Part shown: one piece after another, positions 35,731 to 45,319 of the stretch | How positions within the stretch are numbered: the first letter of the stretch is position 1 | Layout: every line of letters begins with the position of its first letter | The notes under the pieces: generated by a model | Database searches by the model: none | Told to the model about the DNA's origin: nothing | The model's input: only the letters and a program-made list of their open reading frames with translations | Position numbers and translations under genes: made by a program | Assembly (NCBI RefSeq): GCF_002909235.1 | Contig: NZ_PHQQ01000030.1 | Span: forward strand, 1 to 64,000 | Source: Arenibacter catalasegens | GTDB taxonomy: Bacteria; Bacteroidota; Bacteroidia; Flavobacteriales; Flavobacteriaceae | DNA length: 64,000 nucleotides | Direction: 5' to 3'

Positions 35731-37182
35731 TTAATCCTTTATCCAATTATTTGCAAAATCACATTCCTTGTTTCCCGCATTAACACTTACATAAGTGTCT
35801 TCTATATGATCGTCCATCCATTTCTTAATGGCATTGTACTGTTTTTCCCTAAGGGCCAATTCCTGAATTTTTATGTAATCCTTAGCAAAACTGGCAACAT
35901 GCTCGTCATAGCGGTTGGTAATTTTCATTATTTTGTACTTTGGACTACCACCTCTTGGATCGTCCTCTAGAATGGGCTTTGAAATTTCATTGTCCTTAAT
36001 ATCCCTCACCTGGTTGTACAAAGAAGGCTCCATTTTAGTAAGTTCAAAACGGGAACTATAGTCTTGTGGGTTTCTTAACAGGCCACCATCAAACTTGGTT
36101 TCCTTCTCATCGGAGAAATTCAGTGCCGCGGCCGCAAAAGTAAATTTATTGTCCAACACCCCTTGCCTAATACTATCCAATTCCTTTCTAGCATTGTCCA
36201 ATTCTTTTTGAGAAATCTCCGGAGAAATAAGTATATGTCTTAAATCCAGCTCCTGTCCCCTTATTTTTTCAACAAAAATGATATGAAAACCAAAAGGAGT
36301 TTCAAAAGGATCGGAAATTTCACCTTCCCTTAAACTAAAGGCTACATCTTTAAATTCCTTAACAAATGGAGTTTCACGCGTCATACTGTAAAATCCACCT
36401 TTGGATTTTGACCCTGGATCTTGGGAATATAAAATGGCCTTAACGCTAAAACTCGCGTCATTCTCCACAATATCGGCCTTAATACCGTTTAGTTTATCTA
36501 TTACCTTTTGTTTTTCTTCATCGGTAGCTTTAGGCTCCTTGACAATCTGTGCAATCTCTAACTCTGCTCCAAAAACAGGTCTTTCATCTTCCGGTATCTT
36601 ATTAAAGAATTGCCTAACCTCCTCTGGGGTAATCTCTATTTCCGAAACAATTTTGTTTTGCATTTTTTCAGATAACATTCTAAGCTTGTTTATCTTGTAC
36701 AAATCCTCTCGAAAACTGGCTTCATCATCCTTTTTATAGTACTTCAGCACTTTCTCCATTGAACCGATCTGCGACACCAACTGTTGCAACTGCCGATCCC
36801 CTTGGGAATTCACCTCATCATCCGAAACCAAAATACTATCTTGTACCGCTTGATGAGCATACAAACGATCCTCCATTAATTTGCCCAAAAGTCCGCACCT
36901 TGTTACATCTGCCGTGGAAGCACCCTGACTTTTTAGATCTATCAAAGTTTTCTCAATATCCGATTCAAGAATTACATAGTCGCCCACAACAGCAGCAATT
37001 CCGTCCAGTTTTATCCGTTCAAAATTGTTTACAGAATCATTTTTAGCAACCATTGATTCCTCTATAATAACTTCTTGAGGCTCTACTTGTGTATCTGGGA
37101 GTTTTTCAGATTCTTGTGCACTTAAAATCCCAGTCAACAATAAAATAGACAGGGAAAAACTTGTTTTAATTACCTTGTTCAT
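35731..37182 (-). CDS. SurA-like periplasmic peptidyl-prolyl isomerase
   Basis: Chaperone and isomerase for outer-membrane proteins. The start MNKVIKTSFSLSIL at 37182 (483 residues) begins a good signal peptide (cleavage near SAQES). The longer in-frame start at 37215 does not. A SurA N-terminal region (AAVVGDYVILESDIEK) is followed by two parvulin-type domains (about residues 185-285, with SKGGFYSMTRETPFVKEFKDVAFSL, and about 290-400, with LRHILISP). The 5' end overlaps the upstream PPIase-like gene by 17 nt. Operon: PPIase-like lipoprotein, SurA-like, MoxR. Confidence 0.91.
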   Translation of the reverse strand: MNKVIKTSFSLSILLLTGILSAQESEKLPDTQVEPQEVIIEESMVAKNDSVNNFERIKLDGIAAVVGDYVILESDIEKTLIDLKSQGASTADVTRCGLLGKLMEDRLYAHQAVQDSILVSDDEVNSQGDRQLQQLVSQIGSMEKVLKYYKKDDEASFREDLYKINKLRMLSEKMQNKIVSEIEITPEEVRQFFNKIPEDERPVFGAELEIAQIVKEPKATDEEKQKVIDKLNGIKADIVENDASFSVKAILYSQDPGSKSKGGFYSMTRETPFVKEFKDVAFSLREGEISDPFETPFGFHIIFVEKIRGQELDLRHILISPEISQKELDNARKELDSIRQGVLDNKFTFAAAALNFSDEKETKFDGGLLRNPQDYSSRFELTKMEPSLYNQVRDIKDNEISKPILEDDPRGGSPKYKIMKITNRYDEHVASFAKDYIKIQELALREKQYNAIKKWMDDHIEDTYVSVNAGNKECDFANNWIKD

Positions 37183-38059
37183 AAACTTCAAATTCTTTTT
37201 CTTTAATTGCTTCATCCATTAACTCTACTTCCAATTTCTTCATATAATCCAACTTCCTTCTATTTAAAAGCAGCTGTTTAATAGTCGGTTCAATATATGG
37301 AAGGGGAGCAATATCGTTGATTTCCAACAAATCGTTTACCTTCGCCAAATATACCCCTAAAGAGTCCTGTAATTCAAAAAATTGTGATTTTTTTAAGTAC
37401 TTATCCTGATTTTCAGGAGATAAGGGGGCAATTTCTTCCATTACTCGAAAAACACTTACCCAAATAGAATCGTTAAAATTCACCTTTCGAAATTGCACAC
37501 TAATGGAGTCTAAATAACGTTTATCCTCGTCTTTAAAATTTTTTAGTTTATTGGCAACTAAATCCTTATCCAAATATTGTATTGGCAATTCCACAAACCG
37601 CAATTGCATTATCCTCTCCTTCAGTTTGAAGTTCTCTTTTTCTCGCTCATAAAATTCGGTAAGTTGAGCCGTACTAATGGTGGTATCATGGGCCTGTAAG
37701 ACCAATGCTTCCTTATAAGCCCCCGTATACAAATCGGTTCGATAATTGGAAACCAATTGCTCAAAATGATTAAGCTTATCCTCTGGCAAATTTATTTTAG
37801 CCTTGGCAAGCAGCAATTGCTTATATCCCCAATTATTAATATAATTATTGACCAATGAGGTACTATCCGCCTTGGACATATTGGCCAAAAGTAGCGGTTT
37901 TAAATCCTCCTTATACAAATACGTTTCCCCTACCCTTGCCACAGGAACTTTGTCTTCCTTCCTTTTAAAAAGGGAGTCACAGGATATAAAAATACAGAGC
38001 AACATTGCACTTACCAAGAATCCTGAGACTTTTACCAGCTTTATTTTAAAAAAATCCAT
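37166..38059 (-). CDS. SurA-N-like lipoprotein foldase
   Basis: A 297-residue lipoprotein with lipobox CIFISC (Cys27). The mature part begins KVPVARVGETYLYKEDLKPLL, the typical N-terminal opening of SurA/PrsA-type proteins, and continues as a helix-rich chaperone domain. I see no complete parvulin domain with its conserved His and Gly pattern. It may be a pure chaperone that hands clients to the SurA-like protein encoded directly downstream, overlapping by 17 nt. Confidence 0.8.
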   Translation of the reverse strand: MDFFKIKLVKVSGFLVSAMLLCIFISCDSLFKRKEDKVPVARVGETYLYKEDLKPLLLANMSKADSTSLVNNYINNWGYKQLLLAKAKINLPEDKLNHFEQLVSNYRTDLYTGAYKEALVLQAHDTTISTAQLTEFYEREKENFKLKERIMQLRFVELPIQYLDKDLVANKLKNFKDEDKRYLDSISVQFRKVNFNDSIWVSVFRVMEEIAPLSPENQDKYLKKSQFFELQDSLGVYLAKVNDLLEINDIAPLPYIEPTIKQLLLNRRKLDYMKKLEVELMDEAIKEKEFEVYEQGN

Positions 38060-38176
38060 TCCGCAAATTTAGCAATTAAGCTGCATTATGCAAGTTCTCA
38101 TTTTTTAATAGAACCACATTGCAATTAACCTACAGTTAACAGCTTATCTTATTCCTTTTATTGTTAATTTTATTCA

Positions 38177-38425
38177 ATGGAAGACAGGCAAATAAAACTA
38201 ATTTGGGATTTTAGGGGTGAATCTGCCCAGAATACGGCCAAGCATCATAGAATACATCTTGAAGAATATATTTTAGCACAAAACTTAACCTTCAACATCA
38301 CTGGAAGTTCGACCCTAAATGACATGCATTCCATTGCATATCTTGTTGTAACAGAATCTGAAATGATTCCAGTAAGGGATGCTTTAAAACCGCATCGAGG
38401 GGAAGTATACACCTCCAAGGATTAA
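38177..38425 (+). CDS. Small conserved protein of unknown function
   Basis: An 82-residue soluble protein with no signal peptide. It carries WDFRGESAQNTAKHHRIHLEEYI in the first half and a beta-alpha-beta-like second half (SIAYLVVTESEMIPVRDALKPHRGE). I do not recognise a named family, but the composition, clean start and isolated position support a real gene. Divergent from the SurA-N-like lipoprotein gene and 22 nt upstream of a serine hydrolase. Confidence 0.68.
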   Translation: MEDRQIKLIWDFRGESAQNTAKHHRIHLEEYILAQNLTFNITGSSTLNDMHSIAYLVVTESEMIPVRDALKPHRGEVYTSKD

Positions 38426-38447
38426 CCAGTAACCATTAATCACACTT

Positions 38448-39596
38448 ATGGACAAAAATTATATTTTTTTCCTTTTCATATTAACATCCTTACTTTTTTC
38501 ATGCAGCCCCCATACTGAACAGCCCGATATATTAAAAGTGGCTTTATCCTCCACCAATTCAAAAATCAGAAAAGTGATGGATAGTGTTGCGCAATATGAG
38601 TTGCAGGTTAGCTATACACAAATTCGCAGAATCAAGGACAGTCTTGTTTTCAAGGATTACAATTATCAGGTTAACGACAGCAACTACTTTTATCCTGCAA
38701 GTACCGTTAAAATTCTAACGGCAGTGCTGACCATGGAAAAACTCAACGAAATGGATTCCTTGGATTTACACACCCAATTTTATGTTGAGGGCGACTCCTT
38801 GGAAACAACATTTGCCAATGATATCTCCAAGATTTTTGCAATAAGTGATAATGAAGCCAACAACCGATTATTCGAGTTTTTAGGGCAAGACCGAATAAAT
38901 AAAAAATTAAAGGACAAGGAGATTACACCAGTGAGGATTTCCCATCGCCTTTCAACGGAAAATGCATTTGAGGTAACAACAAAACCTCTTATAGTTTATT
39001 TAAACGACACTACTATAACTTTATTGAAGTCCAGTACTAACAGGTCCGCCAAACCCTTGTTACTACGTGGCCTAAAGAAAGGAACAAGCCACTACGATGA
39101 GAACACCTTAACGAACGGACCATTCGATTTTAGTCTAAAGAATTACTTCCCTCTTAGCACTCAAAACGAAGTATTGAAAAGGATAATCTTTCCCGAACAG
39201 TTCTCAAAAAATAAACGATTCAACTTAAGTCCAGACCAACATAAGTTCCTTCTTAAAGCTATGTCCGACCTGCCCAAAAATATAGGCTATGACGAAATGG
39301 ACTATTGCGACAGTTATGGTAAGTTTTTCATGTTCGGAGATACTAGGGATACCATTCCCGAATATCTTAAAATTTATAATAAAGTTGGAAATGCTTTTGG
39401 GACCATAACAGATTGCGCGTACATAAACGATAGCAAGAACAATGTTGAATTTATGTTATCTGCTACACTTTTGGTAAACAATAACGGGATTTTCAATGAT
39501 GACAAATACGAATATGAGACAATAGGACTCCCATTTTTGGCCCAGTTGGGGCGTGAAATTTACAACCTGGAAATTGCGCAAAAACAACTAGATTAA
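38448..39596 (+). CDS. Class A beta-lactamase-like serine hydrolase, lipoprotein
   Basis: A 382-residue lipoprotein (lipobox LLFSC, Cys19) with a class A beta-lactamase-like fold. The SxxK motif is PASTVKIL, the SDN motif is SDNEANNRLFEF, and the last strand region has KVGNAFGTITDCAYI in place of a clear KTG. Domain arrangement fits the Beta-lactamase2 group, which includes enzymes of peptidoglycan or small amides. It lacks the typical Glu166 loop as far as I can see. A true antibiotic-resistance role is therefore unlikely or at least unproven. Confidence 0.8.
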   Translation: MDKNYIFFLFILTSLLFSCSPHTEQPDILKVALSSTNSKIRKVMDSVAQYELQVSYTQIRRIKDSLVFKDYNYQVNDSNYFYPASTVKILTAVLTMEKLNEMDSLDLHTQFYVEGDSLETTFANDISKIFAISDNEANNRLFEFLGQDRINKKLKDKEITPVRISHRLSTENAFEVTTKPLIVYLNDTTITLLKSSTNRSAKPLLLRGLKKGTSHYDENTLTNGPFDFSLKNYFPLSTQNEVLKRIIFPEQFSKNKRFNLSPDQHKFLLKAMSDLPKNIGYDEMDYCDSYGKFFMFGDTRDTIPEYLKIYNKVGNAFGTITDCAYINDSKNNVEFMLSATLLVNNNGIFNDDKYEYETIGLPFLAQLGREIYNLEIAQKQLD

Positions 39597-39751
39597 GCTC
39601 TCAGAGTCTCAATTTACCATAAAAATAAAGCCAGAAATCTACCTAGAGAACACCCCTTTTAAGATTTGAACTTGTAAATAAGTAGCACTATTTTATTTTT
39701 TATACACCCACAATTCTTACTATTCTCTATTTTTGTCCTTTTTTTCAAAAA

Positions 39752-40648
39752 ATGATAACAAAACCTCGGATTGCCCTTATCATTGGAATTATATGTATTT
39801 CTATATTTCCAATTTTAGTAAAACTAAATTACACTCCTGGGCTTATTTCTGCATTCTATAGAATGGCAATTGCCCTGTCCATTATTTTACCCTACGCCAT
39901 AATAACCAAACAATTGGAGATTCCAAAAGGGAATACCTTACTTCTAGCCCTTTTATGTGGTATATGTTTTGGGTCTGATGTTGCTGTTTGGAATATTGCA
40001 ATTCAAAAATCCACAGCAACTCAAGCGTCATTACTAACCAACCTATCACCGGTATGGGTTGGAATCGGTACCTTTTTATTTTTAAAACCTAAACCCTCCA
40101 GGAATTTTTGGATAGGCACCACCATTGCTTTATTAGGAATGATAACTTTAGTAGGGTTTCAATTCTTTGCCCAACTTTCTTTTGATATTGGTTTTAGTTT
40201 TGGGGTGCTATCCGGTATTTTCTATGCCATCTATATTCTTATTAGTAAAAAAGTGTTGAGCAAGACCTCCATTATAAACTTTATGACGCTAAGCCTAATA
40301 TCTTCTTCCCTCTTTTTAGGGGTCATATCGTGGTTGCTGGGAGAGCCTTTTATCGGCTTCTCCAATATTGGATGGTTTGTTCTTTTAATCCAAGGTTTGG
40401 TATGTCAATTATTGGCATGGACGCTTATCAGTTATTCCACCCAACACATGCGGGCAACTCGAGTTTCCTTAAGCCTTTTAGCCCAGGCGATATTAGCTAC
40501 CCTATTGGCTTGGGTATTTCTAAATGAGGTTATTACCCTACAAATGGTCCTGGGCGGTATTATTCTGCTTTTCGGAATACGAATAACGTTTTATGACAAG
40601 CCTCTTTCTATATTGGGTAGGAATAAAATTAAACTCCCGCCTCTTTAA
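39752..40648 (+). CDS. DMT-superfamily (EamA) permease
   Basis: A 298-residue inner-membrane protein with ten predicted helices, two EamA repeats (IALIIGIICISIFPILVKL..., SIGFSFGVLSGIFYAIYILISKKVLSKTS...). The QKSTATQASLLTNLSPVW segment is the repeat 1 signature. It is unlike the permease at 18771-19679 in detail. Substrate unknown. Its 3' end overlaps the convergent TIM-barrel gene by 20 nt. Confidence 0.86.
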   Translation: MITKPRIALIIGIICISIFPILVKLNYTPGLISAFYRMAIALSIILPYAIITKQLEIPKGNTLLLALLCGICFGSDVAVWNIAIQKSTATQASLLTNLSPVWVGIGTFLFLKPKPSRNFWIGTTIALLGMITLVGFQFFAQLSFDIGFSFGVLSGIFYAIYILISKKVLSKTSIINFMTLSLISSSLFLGVISWLLGEPFIGFSNIGWFVLLIQGLVCQLLAWTLISYSTQHMRATRVSLSLLAQAILATLLAWVFLNEVITLQMVLGGIILLFGIRITFYDKPLSILGRNKIKLPPL

Positions 40649-41573
40649 TTACTTTTAAGGTCTTTTGAAGTCCGGTCTTGGCCACCTCCAATAAATCCAT
40701 ACTATAGTATTCAGGGTTATATAATTCAAGGGAAATACATCCGTTGAACCCTGTACTTTTGAGGTCTTTTAAAATCTGTGGCAGTGGTAATATCCCATCC
40801 CCTGGAAAGACCCGATGCTTGTCTTCCATGTCTTTTAACTCCATTCCTTTAGGAGCATCGTTAAACTGAAAAATAGCAAAAATATTACCATTCAGCAGCT
40901 TTAGGCCTTCAAAACCTCCTTCAGAAATGTACATGTGGTATACGTCCGGTATTATTTTGGCATTCGGGTGATCTGCATCTAGTGCTACTGCTGTTGCCTG
41001 ACCCATAGTCTTTAAAGGGAACATCTTTACAAAGACCAATGCTGGGATTACATTATACTCTTTTATGCCTATTTCCAATAATCTTCGATAACAGGATGCA
41101 ACAAAGTGAGGGTCATAATTCTCCCCAACCTGATTGGGTATTGCCTGCACATAGGTACAGCCTATTTCAGAAGCCATTCTCATTCTGTTCTTAGTTGCTG
41201 GCAAGGATTTTTGAAATTCCTCCTCATTCGTTGGAATACAACCCCAAAGCCCTATCATGCTAGGCACAAACAATCCTGCAGCTCTAATTTTTGCACCTAT
41301 CTTTTTAAGGTCGCCTCCATTTTTCTCGTATTCCTCCAAATCGCTATCCCAAGGTTCAATGGCGTCATAGCCTGCGGCAATGGCAATCTCCACCTTTTTC
41401 TCCAAACCCTTGGCAGGTCTTATAGTCGCCGTATCCAAACAAATGGGCCATGGACTCTGTCCGTTTTGGTATCTTTTTTCTTTTTTGGGAATTTCCAATG
41501 GCAAGGTGTTGGCCATTGAGAGTGTTGCAACACCAGCAGTGGCTGCACCTGTAATAAACAATCTGCGATTCAT
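40629..41573 (-). CDS. Sugar-phosphate isomerase/epimerase-like TIM-barrel protein, exported
   Basis: A 314-residue protein with a Tat-like N-terminus (NRRLFITGAATAGVATLSMA) and the xylose-isomerase-like TIM barrel (AP_endonuc_2). Conserved acidic and His positions appear in AIEPWDSDLEEYE, IIPDVYHMYISEGG and CISLELYNPEYY, which suit metal binding. Such exported proteins are frequent in Bacteroidota polysaccharide and inositol catabolism, but no CAZymes are nearby. The substrate is open. Confidence 0.85.
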   Translation of the reverse strand: MNRRLFITGAATAGVATLSMANTLPLEIPKKEKRYQNGQSPWPICLDTATIRPAKGLEKKVEIAIAAGYDAIEPWDSDLEEYEKNGGDLKKIGAKIRAAGLFVPSMIGLWGCIPTNEEEFQKSLPATKNRMRMASEIGCTYVQAIPNQVGENYDPHFVASCYRRLLEIGIKEYNVIPALVFVKMFPLKTMGQATAVALDADHPNAKIIPDVYHMYISEGGFEGLKLLNGNIFAIFQFNDAPKGMELKDMEDKHRVFPGDGILPLPQILKDLKSTGFNGCISLELYNPEYYSMDLLEVAKTGLQKTLKVIKEAGV

Positions 41574-41744
41574 ATTTTAGTCTCTTTACCGACTAAAAAT
41601 AGGAAAAAAAATGAAGCATAACTTTTTTATGGGTAATTAACCCATTTAACTCGATTTACATCCACAATCTAAACAACTAACGACAGAAAATAGCCTATAT
41701 AATTTTTTGCGGTCGTCAAAATCACTTTCCTGAACCCAAGCCTG

Positions 41745-43052
41745 CTAAACCTTAACCGGTTCCCCGTAAAGATCGAAATCTGCGGCCTCAAAAATATTTA
41801 AGTTCACAAACTCCCCTACCTTTAAATAATGTGTGGCAGCATCTACCAATACTTCATTATCAACATCAGGGGAATCGAACTCAGATCTTCCAACAAAATA
41901 TTTTCCTTCCTTACGGTCTATGATACAGCGCAACGTCTTACCCACTTTCTCTTGATTCAACTCCCATGAAATCTGTGACTGAAGCTCCATAATCTCCGAA
42001 GCCCTTTGTTGTTTCACTTCCTCGGGAACGTCATCCACTAGATTAAAGGCATGCGTATTTTCCTCATGGCTATAAGTAAAACAGCCAAGTCTTTCAAAAC
42101 GCATCTCTTCCACCCAATTTCTTAAGGTTTCAAAATCTTCCTCTGTCTCCCCAGGATAACCCACAATTAAAGTCGTCCTAATCGTCATTTCAGGAACCGC
42201 AGCCCTAAAGTCCTGTAGTAATTTGGTTGTTTTAGCCTGAGTAGTCCCTCTGCGCATACTCTTCAAAATGGAATCTGATATATGCTGTAACGGTATATCC
42301 AGGTAATTACAAACTTTAGGTTCACGTTTCATCACTTCCAGAACATCCATAGGAAATCCGGTAGGAAAAGCATAATGCAATCTGATCCATTCTATACCCT
42401 CTACTTTCACCAATTCATTCAGCAATTCTGCCAAATTTCTTTTCTTATATATATCAAGTCCGTAATAAGTAAGGTCTTGGGCAATAAGAATCAATTCCTT
42501 AACCCCATTGGCTGCCAATTTATTAGCTTCAGTAACTAAGTCTTCAATAGGAGTACTCCTATGCTTTCCACGCATAATAGGTATGGCACAAAATGAACAA
42601 GGACGATCACATCCCTCGGCAATTTTTAAATAGGCGTAATTTTTAGGGGTAGTTGTTAGGCGCTCCCCAATAAGTTCGTGCTTGTAATCTGCCCCTAAGG
42701 CCTTTAATAAATTAGGCAACTCGCTGGTCCCAAAATATTCATCCACATTGGGAATTTCCTTTTGAAGATCCGGCTTATAACGCTCGCTTAAACAGCCCGT
42801 AACAAATACCTTATCCACCTCTCCAGCTTCCTTTTTTTGAACGTATTCCAAAATGGTATTTACACTTTCCTCCTTGGCATTGGCAATAAAACCGCAAGTG
42901 TTTATCACCACAACATTCCCCTCTTCCTCATGTACGACCTCTTTGTTGTTGGCCCTCAACTGGCCCATCAACACCTCTGAATCGTAAACATTCTTGGAAC
43001 ACCCCAAGGTTACTACATTGATCCTATTCTTCTTAAGTGACTTAGTACGCAT
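41745..43052 (-). CDS. rimO: Ribosomal protein S12 methylthiotransferase
   Basis: Radical-SAM enzyme that adds a methylthio group to Asp88 of S12. A 435-residue protein in family order: N-terminal UPF0004 domain with cysteines in TLGCSKN, NTCGF and TGCLSERY for the auxiliary cluster, radical SAM motif CDRPCSFC (CxxxCxxC), and a C-terminal TRAM domain. The PIMRGKHRS segment after the SAM motif separates it from MiaB. In this genome it lies upstream (in the leftward sense) of the TIM-barrel gene. Elsewhere in Bacteroidota it follows ftsY. Confidence 0.95.
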   Translation of the reverse strand: MRTKSLKKNRINVVTLGCSKNVYDSEVLMGQLRANNKEVVHEEEGNVVVINTCGFIANAKEESVNTILEYVQKKEAGEVDKVFVTGCLSERYKPDLQKEIPNVDEYFGTSELPNLLKALGADYKHELIGERLTTTPKNYAYLKIAEGCDRPCSFCAIPIMRGKHRSTPIEDLVTEANKLAANGVKELILIAQDLTYYGLDIYKKRNLAELLNELVKVEGIEWIRLHYAFPTGFPMDVLEVMKREPKVCNYLDIPLQHISDSILKSMRRGTTQAKTTKLLQDFRAAVPEMTIRTTLIVGYPGETEEDFETLRNWVEEMRFERLGCFTYSHEENTHAFNLVDDVPEEVKQQRASEIMELQSQISWELNQEKVGKTLRCIIDRKEGKYFVGRSEFDSPDVDNEVLVDAATHYLKVGEFVNLNIFEAADFDLYGEPVKV

Positions 43053-43171
43053 ATTTTTCTAATAAAGTGCAAAAGTACAACTTGAAAAAAGATTGTAGTC
43101 CCATTATATCTTTTTTTATTTTTTTATCGTTAAACCATTATAACTATTTGAACTCTAAGCTATAAAGCATT

Positions 43172-44260
43172 ATGAACGTTCCTTCTATAATAACATCTTT
43201 GTTTGCTGTTTGCTGCTTAATGGGATGCTCTAAAACTAGTGATGATGAAGTGCCGATTCCTCCAGAAGGTGAAATGTATTTTCCTCCTTCGAATTCGGAA
43301 GAATGGAAAACCTTATCCCTTGAAGAATTAGAATGGAATTCAAGTGGAGAACAGCCACTTTACGACTTTCTTGAAACCAATAATACGGATGCCTTTATTC
43401 TTTTGAAGGATGGAAAGATAGTTATGGAAAAATATTTCGGAAGCTTCAGCGCCTCTAAAAACCACACTTGGAACTCTGCTGCTAAAACTTTGACAGCGTT
43501 TACAGTAGGCATTGCTCAAAAGGAAGGTCTACTTTCTATCAACAATGCCTCATCGGATTATATGGGTACTGGCTGGTCTTCCTTAAGCCCCCAACAGGAG
43601 CAACTAATAACCGTAAAAAACCATCTTACCATGACTACTGGCCTAGATTATACAGTAGAAAACAACTTCTGTACCGACCAGGATTGTTTGATCTACAAAA
43701 ACGACCCAAACACATATTGGTATTACCACAATGCTACCTATACTCTTTTAGATAATATTGTTAGCGGGGCGGTGCAGCAAGACTTTAAGGATTATTTTAA
43801 TGAGAAGTTGCGTGACAAAATTGGGATGCAGGGGACCTGGATAAAAACAGGCTATCTAAATCTTTATTTTAGCAATGCCCGCAGCATGGCTCGTTTTGGC
43901 CTCTTGAACCTGAATAATGGTATTTGGGATGGCAACAAGATTATGGACGATCCCAGCTATTTTGAAGCCATGACCAATACTTCCCAGGACTTGAACACGT
44001 CTTATGGCTACTTATGGTGGCTAAATGGAAAAAGCAATTACAGGTTGCCAGGTTCAGAGAATCTGTTTTCGGGAAAATTAATACCTGATGCTCCGGATGA
44101 CCTCATAGCTGGTCTAGGTGCCATGGATCAAAAGCTTTACGTGGTCCCCAGCAAAGGATTGGTAATAATACGTATTGGGGATTCCGCTTATGACGACGAA
44201 TTGGGGCCCAGCTCCTTTGATACCGATTTATGGAAAAAAATAAATGATGTAATGCACTAA
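43172..44260 (+). CDS. Class C beta-lactamase-like serine hydrolase, lipoprotein
   Basis: A 362-residue lipoprotein (lipobox CLMGC, Cys19). It belongs to the beta-lactamase/DD-peptidase class C superfamily. The SxxK is SAAK in HTWNSAAKTLTAF, and YxN is YHN in YYHNATYTLLD. The third motif region is near GLGAMDQKLYVVP. An N-terminal acidic, Pro-rich segment follows the lipid anchor. The physiological substrate (peptidoglycan, ester or peptide) is unknown. Confidence 0.85.
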   Translation: MNVPSIITSLFAVCCLMGCSKTSDDEVPIPPEGEMYFPPSNSEEWKTLSLEELEWNSSGEQPLYDFLETNNTDAFILLKDGKIVMEKYFGSFSASKNHTWNSAAKTLTAFTVGIAQKEGLLSINNASSDYMGTGWSSLSPQQEQLITVKNHLTMTTGLDYTVENNFCTDQDCLIYKNDPNTYWYYHNATYTLLDNIVSGAVQQDFKDYFNEKLRDKIGMQGTWIKTGYLNLYFSNARSMARFGLLNLNNGIWDGNKIMDDPSYFEAMTNTSQDLNTSYGYLWWLNGKSNYRLPGSENLFSGKLIPDAPDDLIAGLGAMDQKLYVVPSKGLVIIRIGDSAYDDELGPSSFDTDLWKKINDVMH

Positions 44261-44311
44261 AGTTATCATTGACCTAACTTCCACTTCGGGTTACTGACTA
44301 CAACAATACTT

Positions 44312-45319
44312 TTATTCCAAAGGTTGCAATTTAATCACATCCTCCAAAAATCGAATCGTTTCTTGCTTTACTGATACCAAGTCTTTTGAAGTTATATAGG
44401 AAGTCATTACATGGTTGCCTACATTAGGAAAAGCTATCTTCCGTTTCATATCCCCTTTAACCCCAAGTTGGTCGTACATTTCTAACATCGCAGGAACAGA
44501 TACGACCTTATCCTGTTCTAATTGATTTTTATAATAATATCCTAAAAATGTAGGTTGATGTATCTTTTGGAAAACTTCCTGCTTCATGGTTTCATCTAAC
44601 AGGCTCTGCAGCTGCACCAAAGCCTCAACCCTATACCTTGTAGTCCAGTAAGCTTTTTTCAAGGAATCTGCCTCAGACTCGTAGTAATCGCCATCCATAA
44701 TTGTTTTCACGAGCTGTAATCCCCAGGGCCCGGACATTAAGGGAGCTGTAGGATCGTAGATTTCCACATTGGGGGAGTACAGAACTAGTCCCGCAATATC
44801 CTCCTCGCCATGAGCCAAATATAACGCTAAAGTACCGCCCGTAGAGGTGCCCATAACAATAACCTTTTTGCCTATTTTTTTTGCAATAGCGAAAGCTTCC
44901 TTGGCCGAATCAAAGTAATCCCCTGCCGTTAAATCCAAAAATGCGTCATCATCCCTTACCCCATGTCCTTTTAATCTTGGCAAATACACATTGGCCCCAT
45001 ATCTCTTTCCCAACTCAGAATGCAAGGGAGCACCTTCTTCATGACTGGCAGACCAACCGTGGAGATATAAAATGGAATATTCTGTTACAGAAGGAATTGA
45101 ATCGTACCAGACTATTCGGGATTCATTATTGGCTTTAATTTTTGTATTGGCCTTTTCCCGTTGGTAAAGAGTGTTATTCAGAATGTTTAAATCTGTTTCC
45201 ACATATGGCAAATCCATCGTCAATATTGGCCTATCTACTTTAGGTCCTAAAAAATAGAGAGTCGCCGCCAAAACCAATAAAATAAAAACAATTTTAAATA
45301 AGTTGCGAACTATTTTCAT
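44312..45319 (-). CDS. Alpha/beta hydrolase
   Basis: A 335-residue protein with one N-terminal membrane helix (about residues 8-25) and an alpha/beta-hydrolase domain. HGW at the oxyanion site (YLHGWSASHEEG), the nucleophile elbow GTSTGG (about residue 158) and a late His (FPNVGNHVM) mark the triad. It looks like a membrane-attached serine esterase or lysophospholipase. Its start overlaps the ftsY stop by 4 nt (ATGA), so it is co-translated with ftsY. Confidence 0.86.
   Translation of the reverse strand: MKIVRNLFKIVFILLVLAATLYFLGPKVDRPILTMDLPYVETDLNILNNTLYQREKANTKIKANNESRIVWYDSIPSVTEYSILYLHGWSASHEEGAPLHSELGKRYGANVYLPRLKGHGVRDDDAFLDLTAGDYFDSAKEAFAIAKKIGKKVIVMGTSTGGTLALYLAHGEEDIAGLVLYSPNVEIYDPTAPLMSGPWGLQLVKTIMDGDYYESEADSLKKAYWTTRYRVEALVQLQSLLDETMKQEVFQKIHQPTFLGYYYKNQLEQDKVVSVPAMLEMYDQLGVKGDMKRKIAFPNVGNHVMTSYITSKDLVSVKQETIRFLEDVIKLQPLE

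Noticed and set aside
38448-39596. Acquired antibiotic-resistance beta-lactamase
   Set aside because: Only the general serine-hydrolase motifs are present, no clear KTG or Glu166-type loop, and base composition is as in the surrounding genes.
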